Positions 43,372 through 52,593 of a stretch of DNA of 64,000 nt are shown here, in pieces (within the stretch, counting starts at the first letter, position 1; each line of letters starts with the position of its first letter). A program made the position numbers and the translations under genes. Origin of the DNA: an uncultured Lachnospiraceae bacterium (GTDB lineage Bacteria > Bacillota > Clostridia > Lachnospirales > Lachnospiraceae); the NCBI GenBank assembly GCA_900551115.1, contig URUY01000007.1, positions 1-64,000 of the forward strand, written 5' to 3'. A model generated the notes under the pieces. The model ran no database searches. It saw nothing but the letters and a program-made list of their open reading frames with translations, and was not told where the DNA came from.

Positions 43372-44430
43372 TTATTTACCCTTCTCCCAGTATTTATCAA
43401 TATATGCTTCTGCCTTCTCTCCTGACAGAGATAATTTCTGCATAACCTTTACACAAGTGGAAGCCCTTGTCACCCCCAACTCTCTGCAGATTTCTATCAG
43501 TGCAGCCACGCCCTGTTCCATTCCCTGTTCTATTCCCTGTTCTATTCCCTGTTCTATTCCACGTTCTATTCCACACGCAATGCCCTCTTGCTTTCCCGCG
43601 TTTCTTTCTTCTTCAATCCATTCCTGCAGTGCCTGACACATATCATACTCCTCCTCACTCTGTTCCCTCTGCATGTACCTTTCCCTCTCTTCCCAGATTT
43701 TCGGTGCGTTTAACATTACTGCTATAACTTCAACCGTCTCCGAATGCAGATGACGATAGGCTGCGTTTTCCCTCAACAGCTTCTTAAGCCTCTTTTTATC
43801 ACTGCGACATTTCAGAACCGAAAATAATTCTTTTAATTCAGTATGAAACATGGAGAAATCTTCTTCCTCATTGATGCAAAACAGCTTCATAGAATAATCT
43901 GCAAACAATTCTCCCATATTATCTTCATCTTTCCCGAACTCTACCATATCACGTAAGGAGTGCGGTCCGTCCCATTTTTCCTCTCCATGATACAGGCATA
44001 ACGTATATACCGGTGTAAGCCTGTCCGATTTCTTTATCCCGCAAAACCGCTCTGCCGCTGATGCATAATCAGCTTCCCTCTCATTCTTTCTGCGCAATCT
44101 CGCAATCTGCTGTCCATACTCCATAGAATCATACTGCATACATCGAAAAGGCATTGTATAATCCACAAGGTTCTGGTTCTCCACCGCCAATATCCGCAAA
44201 GCACCTTGGGCACGAAAAATTTTCTTTATATCCCGTATACGTTCCAGCCGTTCTTCCTTTTCGCCTGTCCTTCTGTTCTCAGCTTCACTCTCACTATATT
44301 GCTCTGAAGCTTCTGATAAATCCCCGGCATCTATCACTTTACTCCCATGAAAACAGACCCCGTTAAACAAATCCGCAAATCTCTCTTCCTCCATCAGATA
44401 GTGCCGCAGCACATTATTCACTTTTCCCAT
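43372..44430 (-). CDS. Rpn/PD-(D/E)XK nuclease family transposase-like protein
   Basis: The 352-residue protein resembles Rpn-type recombination-promoting nucleases: an N-terminal region around LFNGVCFHGSKVI, then ALRILAVENQNLVDYTMPFR, which fits the PD-(D/E)XK core (E-x-Q), then LTPVYTLCLYHGEEKWDGPH. An all-helical tail follows. Residues about 297-318 are a repeat of GIEQ/GIERG, coded by 12-bp DNA repeats (about 43516-43573). I use ATG 44430 with AAGGAGGAAGTAC upstream. Such genes are often found in many copies in Lachnospiraceae. It stands alone between topA and the pilus operon. Confidence 0.75.
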   Translation of the reverse strand: MGKVNNVLRHYLMEEERFADLFNGVCFHGSKVIDAGDLSEASEQYSESEAENRRTGEKEERLERIRDIKKIFRAQGALRILAVENQNLVDYTMPFRCMQYDSMEYGQQIARLRRKNEREADYASAAERFCGIKKSDRLTPVYTLCLYHGEEKWDGPHSLRDMVEFGKDEDNMGELFADYSMKLFCINEEEDFSMFHTELKELFSVLKCRSDKKRLKKLLRENAAYRHLHSETVEVIAVMLNAPKIWEERERYMQREQSEEEYDMCQALQEWIEEERNAGKQEGIACGIERGIEQGIEQGIEQGMEQGVAALIEICRELGVTRASTCVKVMQKLSLSGEKAEAYIDKYWEKGK

Positions 44431-44644
44431 GTACTTCCTCCTTTGCCGGCATCGGTCAGTACATGGTCCCGGCCTCTGCCACTTCATTATTTTCTGAGTA
44501 AAGCGGCAGAACTGCCCGAATGTGCGAAAAGCACGTTTCATAGATTACTTCAGATAAATTTATTTTAATCCCCGCCCCTTTGTTTGTCAATATGTTTTTT
44601 GATTTTACAGAAAACGTTTTATCGTTTATCCGGCTTTTATTATG

Positions 44645-44692
44645 AAAAAAGGGAATATTGAAAAGGTCTGTCACAACCGTCTCAATATTCCC
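44645..44692 (-). terminator. Rho-independent terminator of the pilus operon
   Basis: GGGAATATTG (44651-44660) and CAATATTCCC (44683-44692) form a perfect 10-bp stem with a 22-base loop. On the minus strand the stem is followed by TTTTTT. It lies 19 bp after the last pilus gene. The rest of the gap (44431-44644) shows no gene. Confidence 0.8.
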
Positions 44693-44710
44693 GCACCGTA
44701 TCGTTTTTTG

Positions 44711-46702
44711 TTATTGTATTACTTTAAAATAGAAAATACCTATATCCGTTGTACCGTCATTGTAATGATATGCCGGATTGTCCCATTTAAGCTCTACTCT
44801 GTACAAGCCTTCCGATCCGTTTTGGAAATTTATATACATATTCCAGCCTGTAACATTGCCTTCCAAAGATACATCCTGCCAAATGCCGTCAATCAGCTTC
44901 TGCCCCTTCAGCTTCAAGTGCTGGTTGATATAGTTATCATTTGCACCGACCACTTGGCTATAAGCAAAGTAATAACCTCCATGGCTGCGCTGTAACACAA
45001 TGGGGTTGGTCTGTGTACCTGCACTGTAGCAGTTTTCTGTAAATCCTACCGGATCCTCCTTAAAGCATACATACGTCCGGGACACCTGGAAGGTGGATAA
45101 ATACTCTGATTCCGGTGTATCTGCTACCGGCCAGACTGCATTTCCCGCGCTGTTTACTACGCAGGATTTGACCTGTAACTCATAATTTTGATCCGGAGCA
45201 AGCCTATCCAAATCACTGGCACCGTTAATATGGAAATCTGTTCCGCCATGGTCGCTCAGCATCAGCCATTCTGACCATTCGCCGCCGGGTGTTCTATAAC
45301 GCCAGTAATGTCTGATATCCACACCGCCGTAAGCATTCTTTAGTGCTGTCAAATCTCCGTTAAAGCCCACCTTGGATGTCACTGAACCTCGCTGCAGTCC
45401 TCCCTCAATGATCTCATGAGGTCCCTCCGCAGTGTTTTCCAATATGTATTCCGCCTTTACATCGCCGTACGGAAGCGCTGTTTTATTATATGTACTTCCC
45501 CCTATAATACCCTGAGGATGCTTTGCCGTGACCGTAACAACAAGCCTGCTGTCAGACGGCATATCCTGCTTTAACCGGATTGCAATATAGGGCGCGTTCA
45601 CATCCTCCTGTACGCTCATAATTTCAACATAATCACTCAGATTTTTTGTCTCTCCTGACACCGTAAATTCACAGGAGTAGTCTGCAAAATAAGGATTCTT
45701 ATAGTTTTCTATGCTGTCATATTCTACACCCAGCACCCTGCTTAAATGAGTGCCGGCTGCGGCGGCGTTAATCTTATAAACCGCATCCTTTTTTAAATCG
45801 ATTCCGGATACAAGCCATCCGTTCACATTCATAGCGTTGACGCGCCTGATTTTTACTGTTACCGGCTGCCACGCCATTGCATCGGCAGTGCCTTCCTTTT
45901 TGGCGTTGGTTTCTACTGTAAGGGTAATCTCCGCTGCGCTCTCATCTGCTCCGACCTTAATATACCAGCTTCCGCCTGAGGTATAGACTATGGTATTGGA
46001 ACTGGTATTCCCCGCCGGTCCGCTCCAATGAACCGTTTTATCGCTTACCGTTCCCAGCACTTCCGCATCCAGTCTGTATTCTTCATTGGGCTCCAGCGTA
46101 ATCTCGGAAACTGTTACAATAGAGGCTGTTTCTTCTATATTACTGTCTACCAGACCGTTTCTTGCCGTAATCGTGTACCAGGATTCATAGGTTTTTCCGT
46201 TGCGCTCAAATGCCAGAAAAATCCGGGCATTTCCGCTGTTTATAAAATCCGTCACGTCCGCGTCAAAACCGGAAACATCTTCTGCCAAAAGCTGATTTTC
46301 TGCAACCGGGCTAATCGCCCCATCAGCGCCTATCATATACTCCGAGTATACAATCTGACATTCCGCCGCCTTATAGGTAATCTGATACTGTCTGTCTGCT
46401 TTTCTGATATCCAGTGTCTTCTGTGTGCCTGCATCCGTATATATCACATCAGAAGTGGTATCAATTACAATATCTGCAATCTGATTGGCAGTAAGCTGGG
46501 CTTCCTGCTGCAGCTCTATCTCATTGGTTCCTCTCTGATAGCTGTTGGCGCTGACAACCATTACGCCTCCTACAGCCGTCCCGATTACACCAAAAATGGC
46601 AACCGCACAGACAAGCTCCACAAACGTCAGTCCTTTGTTATTTTTCAGGACCGCGCGACAGACTTCTTTTTTACCTTTTATCCATTTTTCCCATATGCCC
46701 AC
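44711..46702 (-). CDS. Large minor pilin with prepilin N-terminus, candidate pilus-tip protein
   Basis: The 663-residue protein has a prepilin leader of about 24 residues ending KNNKG, then LTFVELVCAVAIFGVIGTAV with Glu at position +5, the standard type IV pilin processing and membrane segment. The rest, over 600 residues, is extracytoplasmic and beta-rich. It includes an Ig-like stretch (about 195-290; ITLEPNEEYRLDAEVL, YTSGGSWYIKVGAD) and an fibronectin-like stretch (about 470-540; HYWRYRTPGGEWSEW). Usual pilins have 140-200 residues, so this is likely a tip or adhesin subunit. The start is GTG with AGGAGG eight bases upstream. Confidence 0.75.
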   Translation of the reverse strand: MGIWEKWIKGKKEVCRAVLKNNKGLTFVELVCAVAIFGVIGTAVGGVMVVSANSYQRGTNEIELQQEAQLTANQIADIVIDTTSDVIYTDAGTQKTLDIRKADRQYQITYKAAECQIVYSEYMIGADGAISPVAENQLLAEDVSGFDADVTDFINSGNARIFLAFERNGKTYESWYTITARNGLVDSNIEETASIVTVSEITLEPNEEYRLDAEVLGTVSDKTVHWSGPAGNTSSNTIVYTSGGSWYIKVGADESAAEITLTVETNAKKEGTADAMAWQPVTVKIRRVNAMNVNGWLVSGIDLKKDAVYKINAAAAGTHLSRVLGVEYDSIENYKNPYFADYSCEFTVSGETKNLSDYVEIMSVQEDVNAPYIAIRLKQDMPSDSRLVVTVTAKHPQGIIGGSTYNKTALPYGDVKAEYILENTAEGPHEIIEGGLQRGSVTSKVGFNGDLTALKNAYGGVDIRHYWRYRTPGGEWSEWLMLSDHGGTDFHINGASDLDRLAPDQNYELQVKSCVVNSAGNAVWPVADTPESEYLSTFQVSRTYVCFKEDPVGFTENCYSAGTQTNPIVLQRSHGGYYFAYSQVVGANDNYINQHLKLKGQKLIDGIWQDVSLEGNVTGWNMYINFQNGSEGLYRVELKWDNPAYHYNDGTTDIGIFYFKVIQ

Positions 46703-46723
46703 AGTTTTTTCCTCCTATGACCA

Positions 46724-47242
46724 TTACTCCATTGTAACTTTTCCGGTCAGGCTAAAAAGCTCTAATGTTTTTGTCCTGTCTCCCTTACTGACCTTTATTT
46801 CCACACAATACTTTCCTATATAATCTCCCCCCATGGCATCCAGCATTTTAAACGCTCCGCTGCTGCGGTCAAACCCAATAATAAGCGGGTGGCTTTCGTC
46901 TCCCAAAGGACGGTAGGTGGTATCCCCGGTAATCTTAAATTCCACCGTAACCCCCTTATCTCCGATTGGGGTTGTCTGCGGCTCTGCGGCTCCTATAACC
47001 TGCCTTATCATAATGCTGCCGTCCGCAGCTTCATAGATATAAAGCCTGACTTCCCCGGCCCCTTTGCCCATGGTTGTGATTCGGCTGTTTCTGATGGCTG
47101 AACGAAGCTTACCGGCGCACTCATCCGCCGCTCTTCCGCTCACCATGCCGATTCCCAGGCCCACTGCGCCCGCAAGCACGGCAATAAGAGCCAGTATAAT
47201 AATTATTTCTACCATTGATAAGCCTCTGTTATCTCTCTCCAT
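46724..47242 (-). CDS. GspH/FimT-like minor pilin
   Basis: The 172-residue protein starts MERDNRG, cut before LSMVEIIIILALIAVLAGAV with Glu at +5. The C-terminal part (VEFKITGDTTYRPLGDESHP, IKVSKGDRTKTLELFSLTGK) is a small beta domain like GspH/FimT pseudopilins. Such proteins form the priming complex from which the pilus grows. It overlaps no gene and has AGGAAAAGGAT before the ATG. Family subtype is inferred from size and shape. Confidence 0.75.
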   Translation of the reverse strand: MERDNRGLSMVEIIIILALIAVLAGAVGLGIGMVSGRAADECAGKLRSAIRNSRITTMGKGAGEVRLYIYEAADGSIMIRQVIGAAEPQTTPIGDKGVTVEFKITGDTTYRPLGDESHPLIIGFDRSSGAFKMLDAMGGDYIGKYCVEIKVSKGDRTKTLELFSLTGKVTME

Positions 47243-47251
47243 ATCCTTTTC

Positions 47252-47959
47252 CTACTTCTTTATCCAGTTATAGTACTGTACACAGTCCGCCATATCAACC
47301 GTCTTACGTCCTACCACATCCCCGTCAGTCCATGTGGTTTCTGCCCTATCCACACTCCATTCAATCTGCGGAACCTTAATCACATAATCCGTAGTGATTT
47401 CCGTCACATACCCCTCCGCATCCGTGTAAGAAAGCGTAACACCGCTTAAAACCGCATAATTTTCCTTAATCTCAATACCGGCTTCTGAGCAGGCTACAGT
47501 CGGTGCTGTAAGCCCTTCGCCTGTATAACTTACTGCTGCAATGCTCTGCAACACCTCAGAATATGTATACAGCGTGATATCCGGGTTTGCAGGGTCCTTC
47601 GTTCTTGCCGCAAAATTATCCTGCAGTATAGAAAGAAAACGGTTTTGATACTGATATGCCCTGACGCTTCCTTCACTTGCCGCATAATTGATCATAGTCT
47701 CAGTATATGCTTCTGCGCTTGCCCTGCTTACCTCCGCTTCCAGCAGCGCCTTTATCTCTTCTAATGCCGTCTCTGCCTCATAAAAGCTGACCTTCGTCTT
47801 CAAATCTGTCATCTTCATATAGAAGTTCATGCCGGAAACATAAAGAATCGTAGTGGCCAAAATACTGACAAAGGCTACCACCACTATAACCGTCACAATA
47901 GCGGAGCCTGCATTATTGATTTGTAGGATTCTTCCTTTTTTCTCTCTGCGCTTTTCCAT
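47252..47959 (-). CDS. PilX-like minor pilus protein
   Basis: The 235-residue protein has a basic leader (MEKRREKKGRILQINNAG) and one hydrophobic helix (SAIVTVIVVVAFVSILATTI). The Glu at +5 of normal pilins is missing, as in PilX/GspK-type subunits, which do not need it. A helical part (about 50-85, SFYEAETALEEIKALLEAEV) and a polar beta-rich region follow. Its place among minor pilins supports a role at the pilus tip or in initiation. Confidence 0.65.
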   Translation of the reverse strand: MEKRREKKGRILQINNAGSAIVTVIVVVAFVSILATTILYVSGMNFYMKMTDLKTKVSFYEAETALEEIKALLEAEVSRASAEAYTETMINYAASEGSVRAYQYQNRFLSILQDNFAARTKDPANPDITLYTYSEVLQSIAAVSYTGEGLTAPTVACSEAGIEIKENYAVLSGVTLSYTDAEGYVTEITTDYVIKVPQIEWSVDRAETTWTDGDVVGRKTVDMADCVQYYNWIKK

Positions 47960-47979
47960 TCCCCTGCATCCTTTTCACA

Positions 47980-49260
47980 TCACTTGCCGTTCATAGAACC
48001 GTCCAGACGCAAAAGCACCTCATGTCCGGTAAAATTATCAGCTGCCGCGCCTTCTGCATAAGCCGAAACGCTTACCTTATACAGCAATATCTCCTCTTTC
48101 TCAGATAAAAAATCCGACACTGCCGTTTCCGCATCGGGTACCGGCGTCACACCGTTAAAGCTTGCTCTGGAAAGCGGACTGCCGCTTATAATATGGCTGT
48201 TCAGATTATGGTACAGCCTGATATCTGCCGCATTATTTCCTTCAATGGCAGGCGCATATATATTGTCAAGGGTAGTAATTTTTATATCTGAAATACCCGG
48301 TGTTTTTTGCTTTACTAGATAGATAGTCTTTTGTTCTCCGGTATTATTATTAAACACTATCCTTTCGGAAGAAAAGGGCACTTCTCCGTTATAAGCCGGA
48401 TAATAAAAATAATACAGATTGCCTAACGCCGCGCCTTCGCTCTTCGTAGACGTATTATCATAAACCGTCTCTGCCGCCGCTGTGATAACCTCATCAAAGG
48501 AAGCAATGCTCTCTGTCGTGCCGTCCAGTTTTTTCAGCTCATAATTCTCCACCCTATAGGTATAGCTGCTCTGTACCGTTACCGTATATACATCTTCTGT
48601 TTTGTTGATAGCAACTACTGTGGTTTTCTCCACAGATATCTTATCCGTATCAATCCCTGCCTTTGTGCTTTCCTCATAAACAGGCGCTGACGGGTCCGTG
48701 TTGTAAGCATTTAATTTATCCGTTATGTTATCCAAAATCTTATCGTAGATTTCATAGTCCTGCTGCATATCCTGTCTGTATACCGCATCAAGATATTTGT
48801 TGATATTATCAACAGAAGCCATGTCATAGCCGGACATGGGCGTAACCTCCACATAGGCATCATATTTCTTGCCGTCAACCAAAAGCCCTTTTATCGCAAA
48901 CTCATACCGGTTGTCTGCATGAGGTACAAAAACAGGTACTGCGCCGGATGTGTCAATGCTGGGAATCCCCATTTCCGCATAATCATCCACCGCACTATAC
49001 AGTAAAAACGGCTTCGCACCATTAAACTGCATGCACAAATCCTCAATGCCGTAAGCCTTAAAACCTTCCATAACGCTCTGTGCCACCGTGGTAACACGCT
49101 GTCTTTCTCTTGCGCGGGCGTTATAACGGGCGGCAGATACAAAAGTCTGCAGCAGAGGAATCATCACGACTGTCAGAATCACAACTGCTATGATGACCTC
49201 CACAAGGCTCATGCCTCTGTTATTCAGTTGGCTTCTTTTTTTGTCTGTAAAACAATCCAT
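47980..49260 (-). CDS. Minor pilin (PilV/GspI-like) with long C-terminal region
   Basis: The 426-residue protein has a leader ending QLNNRG and the segment MSLVEVIIAVVILTVVMIPL, with Glu at +5. The helix continues into AARYNARARERQRVTTVAQS as in pilin alpha-1 helices. The remaining 350 residues are extracytoplasmic with no clear family; they are much longer than a usual PilV. It follows the pilO-like gene. Probably a priming or accessory pilin. Confidence 0.7.
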   Translation of the reverse strand: MDCFTDKKRSQLNNRGMSLVEVIIAVVILTVVMIPLLQTFVSAARYNARARERQRVTTVAQSVMEGFKAYGIEDLCMQFNGAKPFLLYSAVDDYAEMGIPSIDTSGAVPVFVPHADNRYEFAIKGLLVDGKKYDAYVEVTPMSGYDMASVDNINKYLDAVYRQDMQQDYEIYDKILDNITDKLNAYNTDPSAPVYEESTKAGIDTDKISVEKTTVVAINKTEDVYTVTVQSSYTYRVENYELKKLDGTTESIASFDEVITAAAETVYDNTSTKSEGAALGNLYYFYYPAYNGEVPFSSERIVFNNNTGEQKTIYLVKQKTPGISDIKITTLDNIYAPAIEGNNAADIRLYHNLNSHIISGSPLSRASFNGVTPVPDAETAVSDFLSEKEEILLYKVSVSAYAEGAAADNFTGHEVLLRLDGSMNGK

Positions 49261-49345
49261 AGTTTATCCCCTGATACCCGCCGTTTCTATGTCTCTGTTT
49301 TCTGTTACGCTTTAGTTCATGCCCTGCAAAGCTTTTTGTTTCAGA

Positions 49346-50047
49346 TTATTCCGCTGCCGGCGCTTCTCCTTCAACAGATATTTCAGGCATGCCAAACAGA
49401 TTCCACAGCCCGCTTTCATAGGGCGGCAGCTTCTGCGGCACATATTCCCTGTCAGTGCCGATAACAGAATAATAGGTAATGTCTATCGTGCCCTCCAGCA
49501 GCCCGGTATCTTCATTTTCACTGTAGGAAATATCACTGATAGCCAGCCTGTTGGGGCTGTCATTGATTGTTTTTATACAATTCTTTAAGCTAAAATATTC
49601 TGTCTCGTTGACATAGCTGGTCTTTCGCTGTACAAATATCAAATCTCCCGTAAAGCCTTCCATCCCTGCTCCTGCAACCGTTTCTGCCGGAATCGTAAGC
49701 ATTTCTTCTCTTTCCGCAATATTGATATTGGTATAATTGACAACGGCTGTTTTTTCCGTATCAATAGCCATCACAAGAATATCTTCTTCCTTTACGTCCA
49801 CGGGAATTTCCTCCAGCCACGCTGTTACCTGTGCCTGCATGGCTGCAATTTCCGCATTGTAATTATCCATGTTGTCATAGTACTGCTTCAGTTCATTAAC
49901 CCGCGAAACCAGCGCGGCATTTTCACTCCTTAATGTTTCCGCCTTATCATTGTAAGCTTTATATACATAAAAATACACGACTAAAAAAAACAATGCCCCT
50001 ACCAGAACCACACACATCATAACCTGTTTTGCATCTATTTTTTTCAT
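49346..50047 (-). CDS. PilO-like pilus assembly protein
   Basis: The 233-residue protein has a short cytosolic start, one membrane helix (about 7-30, VMMCVVLVGALFFLVVYFYV), a coiled coil (about 32-75, AETLRSENAALVSRVNELKQ) and a C-terminal alpha/beta domain. This is the PilO layout, and it follows the pilM-pilN fusion, as pilO follows pilN elsewhere. PilO pairs with PilN in the inner membrane to align the pilus motor. I start at ATG 50047 after GGAGGGGAAAC; the longer frame overlaps pilMN. Confidence 0.75.
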   Translation of the reverse strand: MKKIDAKQVMMCVVLVGALFFLVVYFYVYKAYNDKAETLRSENAALVSRVNELKQYYDNMDNYNAEIAAMQAQVTAWLEEIPVDVKEEDILVMAIDTEKTAVVNYTNINIAEREEMLTIPAETVAGAGMEGFTGDLIFVQRKTSYVNETEYFSLKNCIKTINDSPNRLAISDISYSENEDTGLLEGTIDITYYSVIGTDREYVPQKLPPYESGLWNLFGMPEISVEGEAPAAE

Positions 50048-50057
50048 GTTTCCCCTC

Positions 50058-51728
50058 CTACTGTGCTGTACCGGACGTGGCCGCCGTATCGTCAACCGCC
50101 GTATAATAATAGCAGACAATACTGAAGATAACTCTCAGGTCCTCTTCTTGTGCGTCCGAAGCTGCCTGCTCTGCAGTCTCTTTGTCCAGTGTGCCGATGG
50201 ATACATCCATAACACTGTCAAAACCACGGAGGGTCTGAATGACCTTTGCCGCCTGTTCCTTATCTGCCACTTTCATAGTAAGCACAGCCTCCTTGTTATT
50301 GGAGGAAAATTCTATCAGCTCCGCTTCAGAAGGAAGCTTTTCTTCCAGCTCTTCCAAAAAAGCAATCAGGTTATCATTGGGATGCTCCGTCTTTTTATAA
50401 CCGGCTTCCACCTCATTGTAAAACACAGTCATATTATTAAAAGCATTGTATACCGCTTCCGCCGGTCCGTACTGTGCCTCCAAACGCTGCAGCCGCATCT
50501 GCTCTGCCTTGGCCTCATTGTATCCGGCAAGCGCCATTACTGAAATAGCTGCCGAAGCTACCAGAAAAAAGATTCCTGATAAAATTGATACATTCCGGTA
50601 ATTTACATTCTTGAGGTCGTTCTTTTTCTTTTCTTCATTTACAAAACCAACCGGTGCAAAGGCCGCACCGATACAGGCCGCATAGCAGCCCGGGCTTTCC
50701 TCTCCGCTTCCCCGGTTTAACGCAACACTGTTTAAATCATTCAGCGTAGCCGTCCTGATGCCAATCTCGTTGGTAAACAGCTTGGTAAGTCCGTTAATAT
50801 CACTTCCAAGCCCCACCAGTCTTATCTGCTTAATCAGATGCTCCGGATTTTTGGAATTATACAAATCCACAACTCTTGCTATATTACTGATAAGCGGCAT
50901 GAGCGCATTGGCAATCTCTTTTTTTGCCGCGGAAATCTCTTCATTTTCATCATAATCATAGACTTCTTCAATGATATCTGTATTTTCATTCAGGACTACC
51001 TTAAAACAAGTCTCCTTTTTCATCCTTGCAAGGGCTGCCCTGTAGCTTTTTTCTTCATATGCGGCAGAACGCATCAGTGTCTGCACCGCATCTTCAATAC
51101 CATATACTACATTTCTCTGTAAAATCAACGTCTGTTCACGAACCACGCTGGCAATCGCAGCATGCTCCTCGACCTTGATTACCATTTCGGTATCTTCCGT
51201 ACACTCATTACGCATAACCTGATAGACACTGTTTCCGGAATAATCGAGTGCTATCAGATGCAGTCCGCAGTTTTCCGCAAAACGCTCATAGCATGCTATC
51301 AGATTCTTTCCGGCTGCCATCACAAGTACCTTGTAACGGTCCGCCATATCTTCATTCCTGACCACACCTAAAACCAGATGTGCAAGCTCATATTCTGTCA
51401 AATCAATAGGAAAATAATCAGATGCATTTGCCTTTACAAGCGCTTCCATCTGACTCATCTTAACTGCCGGCATCGTCACCTCTCTCGTTGCAATCTTGCT
51501 GGAGGTAACAGAAAACACTGCCTGTTTTGTCCTTATTTTCTTTTCTGTCAAAATACTTTTAACCGCAGCCACAAACTCTGCGTTATCCGAAAGAAAGCCG
51601 TCTTCAACAACTCCCTGCGGTGTGGGAATGCTTACGCATTTATAAACCTTCGGATTCTTTGTCCGATAATCCATTTCGCATATTCTGGTAAATGAATAGC
51701 CAATCTCTATGCTGAGAACCTTAGCCAT
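50058..51728 (-). CDS. PilM-PilN fusion protein of the pilus platform
   Basis: The 556-residue protein joins two components that are normally separate. Residues 1-355 form an actin-like PilM ATPase (VLSIEIGYSFTRICEMDYRT; IRLVGLGSDINGLTKLFTNE). Residues about 370-545 form a PilN-like part with one membrane helix (ILSGIFFLVASAAISVMALA), a coiled coil and a ferredoxin-like domain (AVLTMKVADKEQAAKVIQTL). In other systems the PilN N-terminal peptide docks in PilM, so fusion would make the link permanent. It follows pilD by 66 bp. Confidence 0.8.
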   Translation of the reverse strand: MAKVLSIEIGYSFTRICEMDYRTKNPKVYKCVSIPTPQGVVEDGFLSDNAEFVAAVKSILTEKKIRTKQAVFSVTSSKIATREVTMPAVKMSQMEALVKANASDYFPIDLTEYELAHLVLGVVRNEDMADRYKVLVMAAGKNLIACYERFAENCGLHLIALDYSGNSVYQVMRNECTEDTEMVIKVEEHAAIASVVREQTLILQRNVVYGIEDAVQTLMRSAAYEEKSYRAALARMKKETCFKVVLNENTDIIEEVYDYDENEEISAAKKEIANALMPLISNIARVVDLYNSKNPEHLIKQIRLVGLGSDINGLTKLFTNEIGIRTATLNDLNSVALNRGSGEESPGCYAACIGAAFAPVGFVNEEKKKNDLKNVNYRNVSILSGIFFLVASAAISVMALAGYNEAKAEQMRLQRLEAQYGPAEAVYNAFNNMTVFYNEVEAGYKKTEHPNDNLIAFLEELEEKLPSEAELIEFSSNNKEAVLTMKVADKEQAAKVIQTLRGFDSVMDVSIGTLDKETAEQAASDAQEEDLRVIFSIVCYYYTAVDDTAATSGTAQ

Positions 51729-51794
51729 AAAGTGCCCCTTTCTACTTCCCTTTTATAAAAGCCGGTAATATACATTTATTTTGGGCAGCGCGGG

Positions 51795-52568
51795 TTATAA
51801 CCCCATACTGTCTAAATACCAGTTTAAAAAGGTATTTCCCCACAATGCTGCCGTCATAACGCCCATAGAAAGATATGGACCCATGGCAAGCACATGTTCT
51901 TCTCCCGAAACCTTCATACGGATGACATGGATAACAGACCCCATAATGCATCCGATAAAAAAAGCCAGTATAATCAGCTTCCAGCCTAACAGAAGACCGC
52001 AGACCGCCATCAGTTTGATGTCGCCCCCTCCTATTGCCCTGCCTTTGCTGATTATATACAGTACATACAAAAATGCACTTACTGCAACAAAACCGATTAG
52101 ATAAAGAGACCAGTTTGTATAATCTGTAATCACTCTTACAATCCCCAGCGCTCCGATAAAAATATTGAAGCCTACCGGAATTTCGTAAGTTCTGAAATCA
52201 ATAACGCTAAGCGCTAACAGTGCGCTGCCTGCCAAGCAATAGAGCAGGGATTCTATGCTCAACCCACAGACACTCAAAACCAAAATATAGAGAAAACCGT
52301 TCAGCACCTCAATAATGGGGTGCTGAACAGAAATTTTTGCTCTACATTTACGACACTTTCCTCCCAAACAAAGATAGCTGAAAAGAGGCACCAAATCATA
52401 CCATTTAAGCTGATAGCCACAGCTTTCACAGTGGGAACGCACCTTTACAATGCTCTCCTTTTTCGGAATCCGGCAGATACATACATTTACAAAACTGCCG
52501 ATAATGATTCCGTATAAGAAAACGATTATGTACAATAATATTTTCAGCGATGTAGGGATTAAATCCAT
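51795..52568 (-). CDS. pilD: Type IV prepilin peptidase PilD
   Basis: PilD cuts the leader from prepilins and methylates the new N-terminus. The 257-residue protein has about seven membrane helices, the paired CxxC motifs of the N-terminal domain (HCESCGYQLKWYDLVPLFSY with CRKCRAKI), and both catalytic Asp motifs: VIDFRTYEIP and GGGDIKLMA. Its substrates, the pilin-like proteins, are encoded on both sides. AAAGGAC precedes the ATG. Confidence 0.94.
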   Translation of the reverse strand: MDLIPTSLKILLYIIVFLYGIIIGSFVNVCICRIPKKESIVKVRSHCESCGYQLKWYDLVPLFSYLCLGGKCRKCRAKISVQHPIIEVLNGFLYILVLSVCGLSIESLLYCLAGSALLALSVIDFRTYEIPVGFNIFIGALGIVRVITDYTNWSLYLIGFVAVSAFLYVLYIISKGRAIGGGDIKLMAVCGLLLGWKLIILAFFIGCIMGSVIHVIRMKVSGEEHVLAMGPYLSMGVMTAALWGNTFLNWYLDSMGL

Positions 52569-52593
52569 GGGAGTGTCCTTTCAAAAAAATTAA

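Noticed and set aside
43516..43573. Short regular repeats considered as a CRISPR or direct-repeat site
   Set aside because: They are 12-bp coding repeats within the Rpn-like gene.
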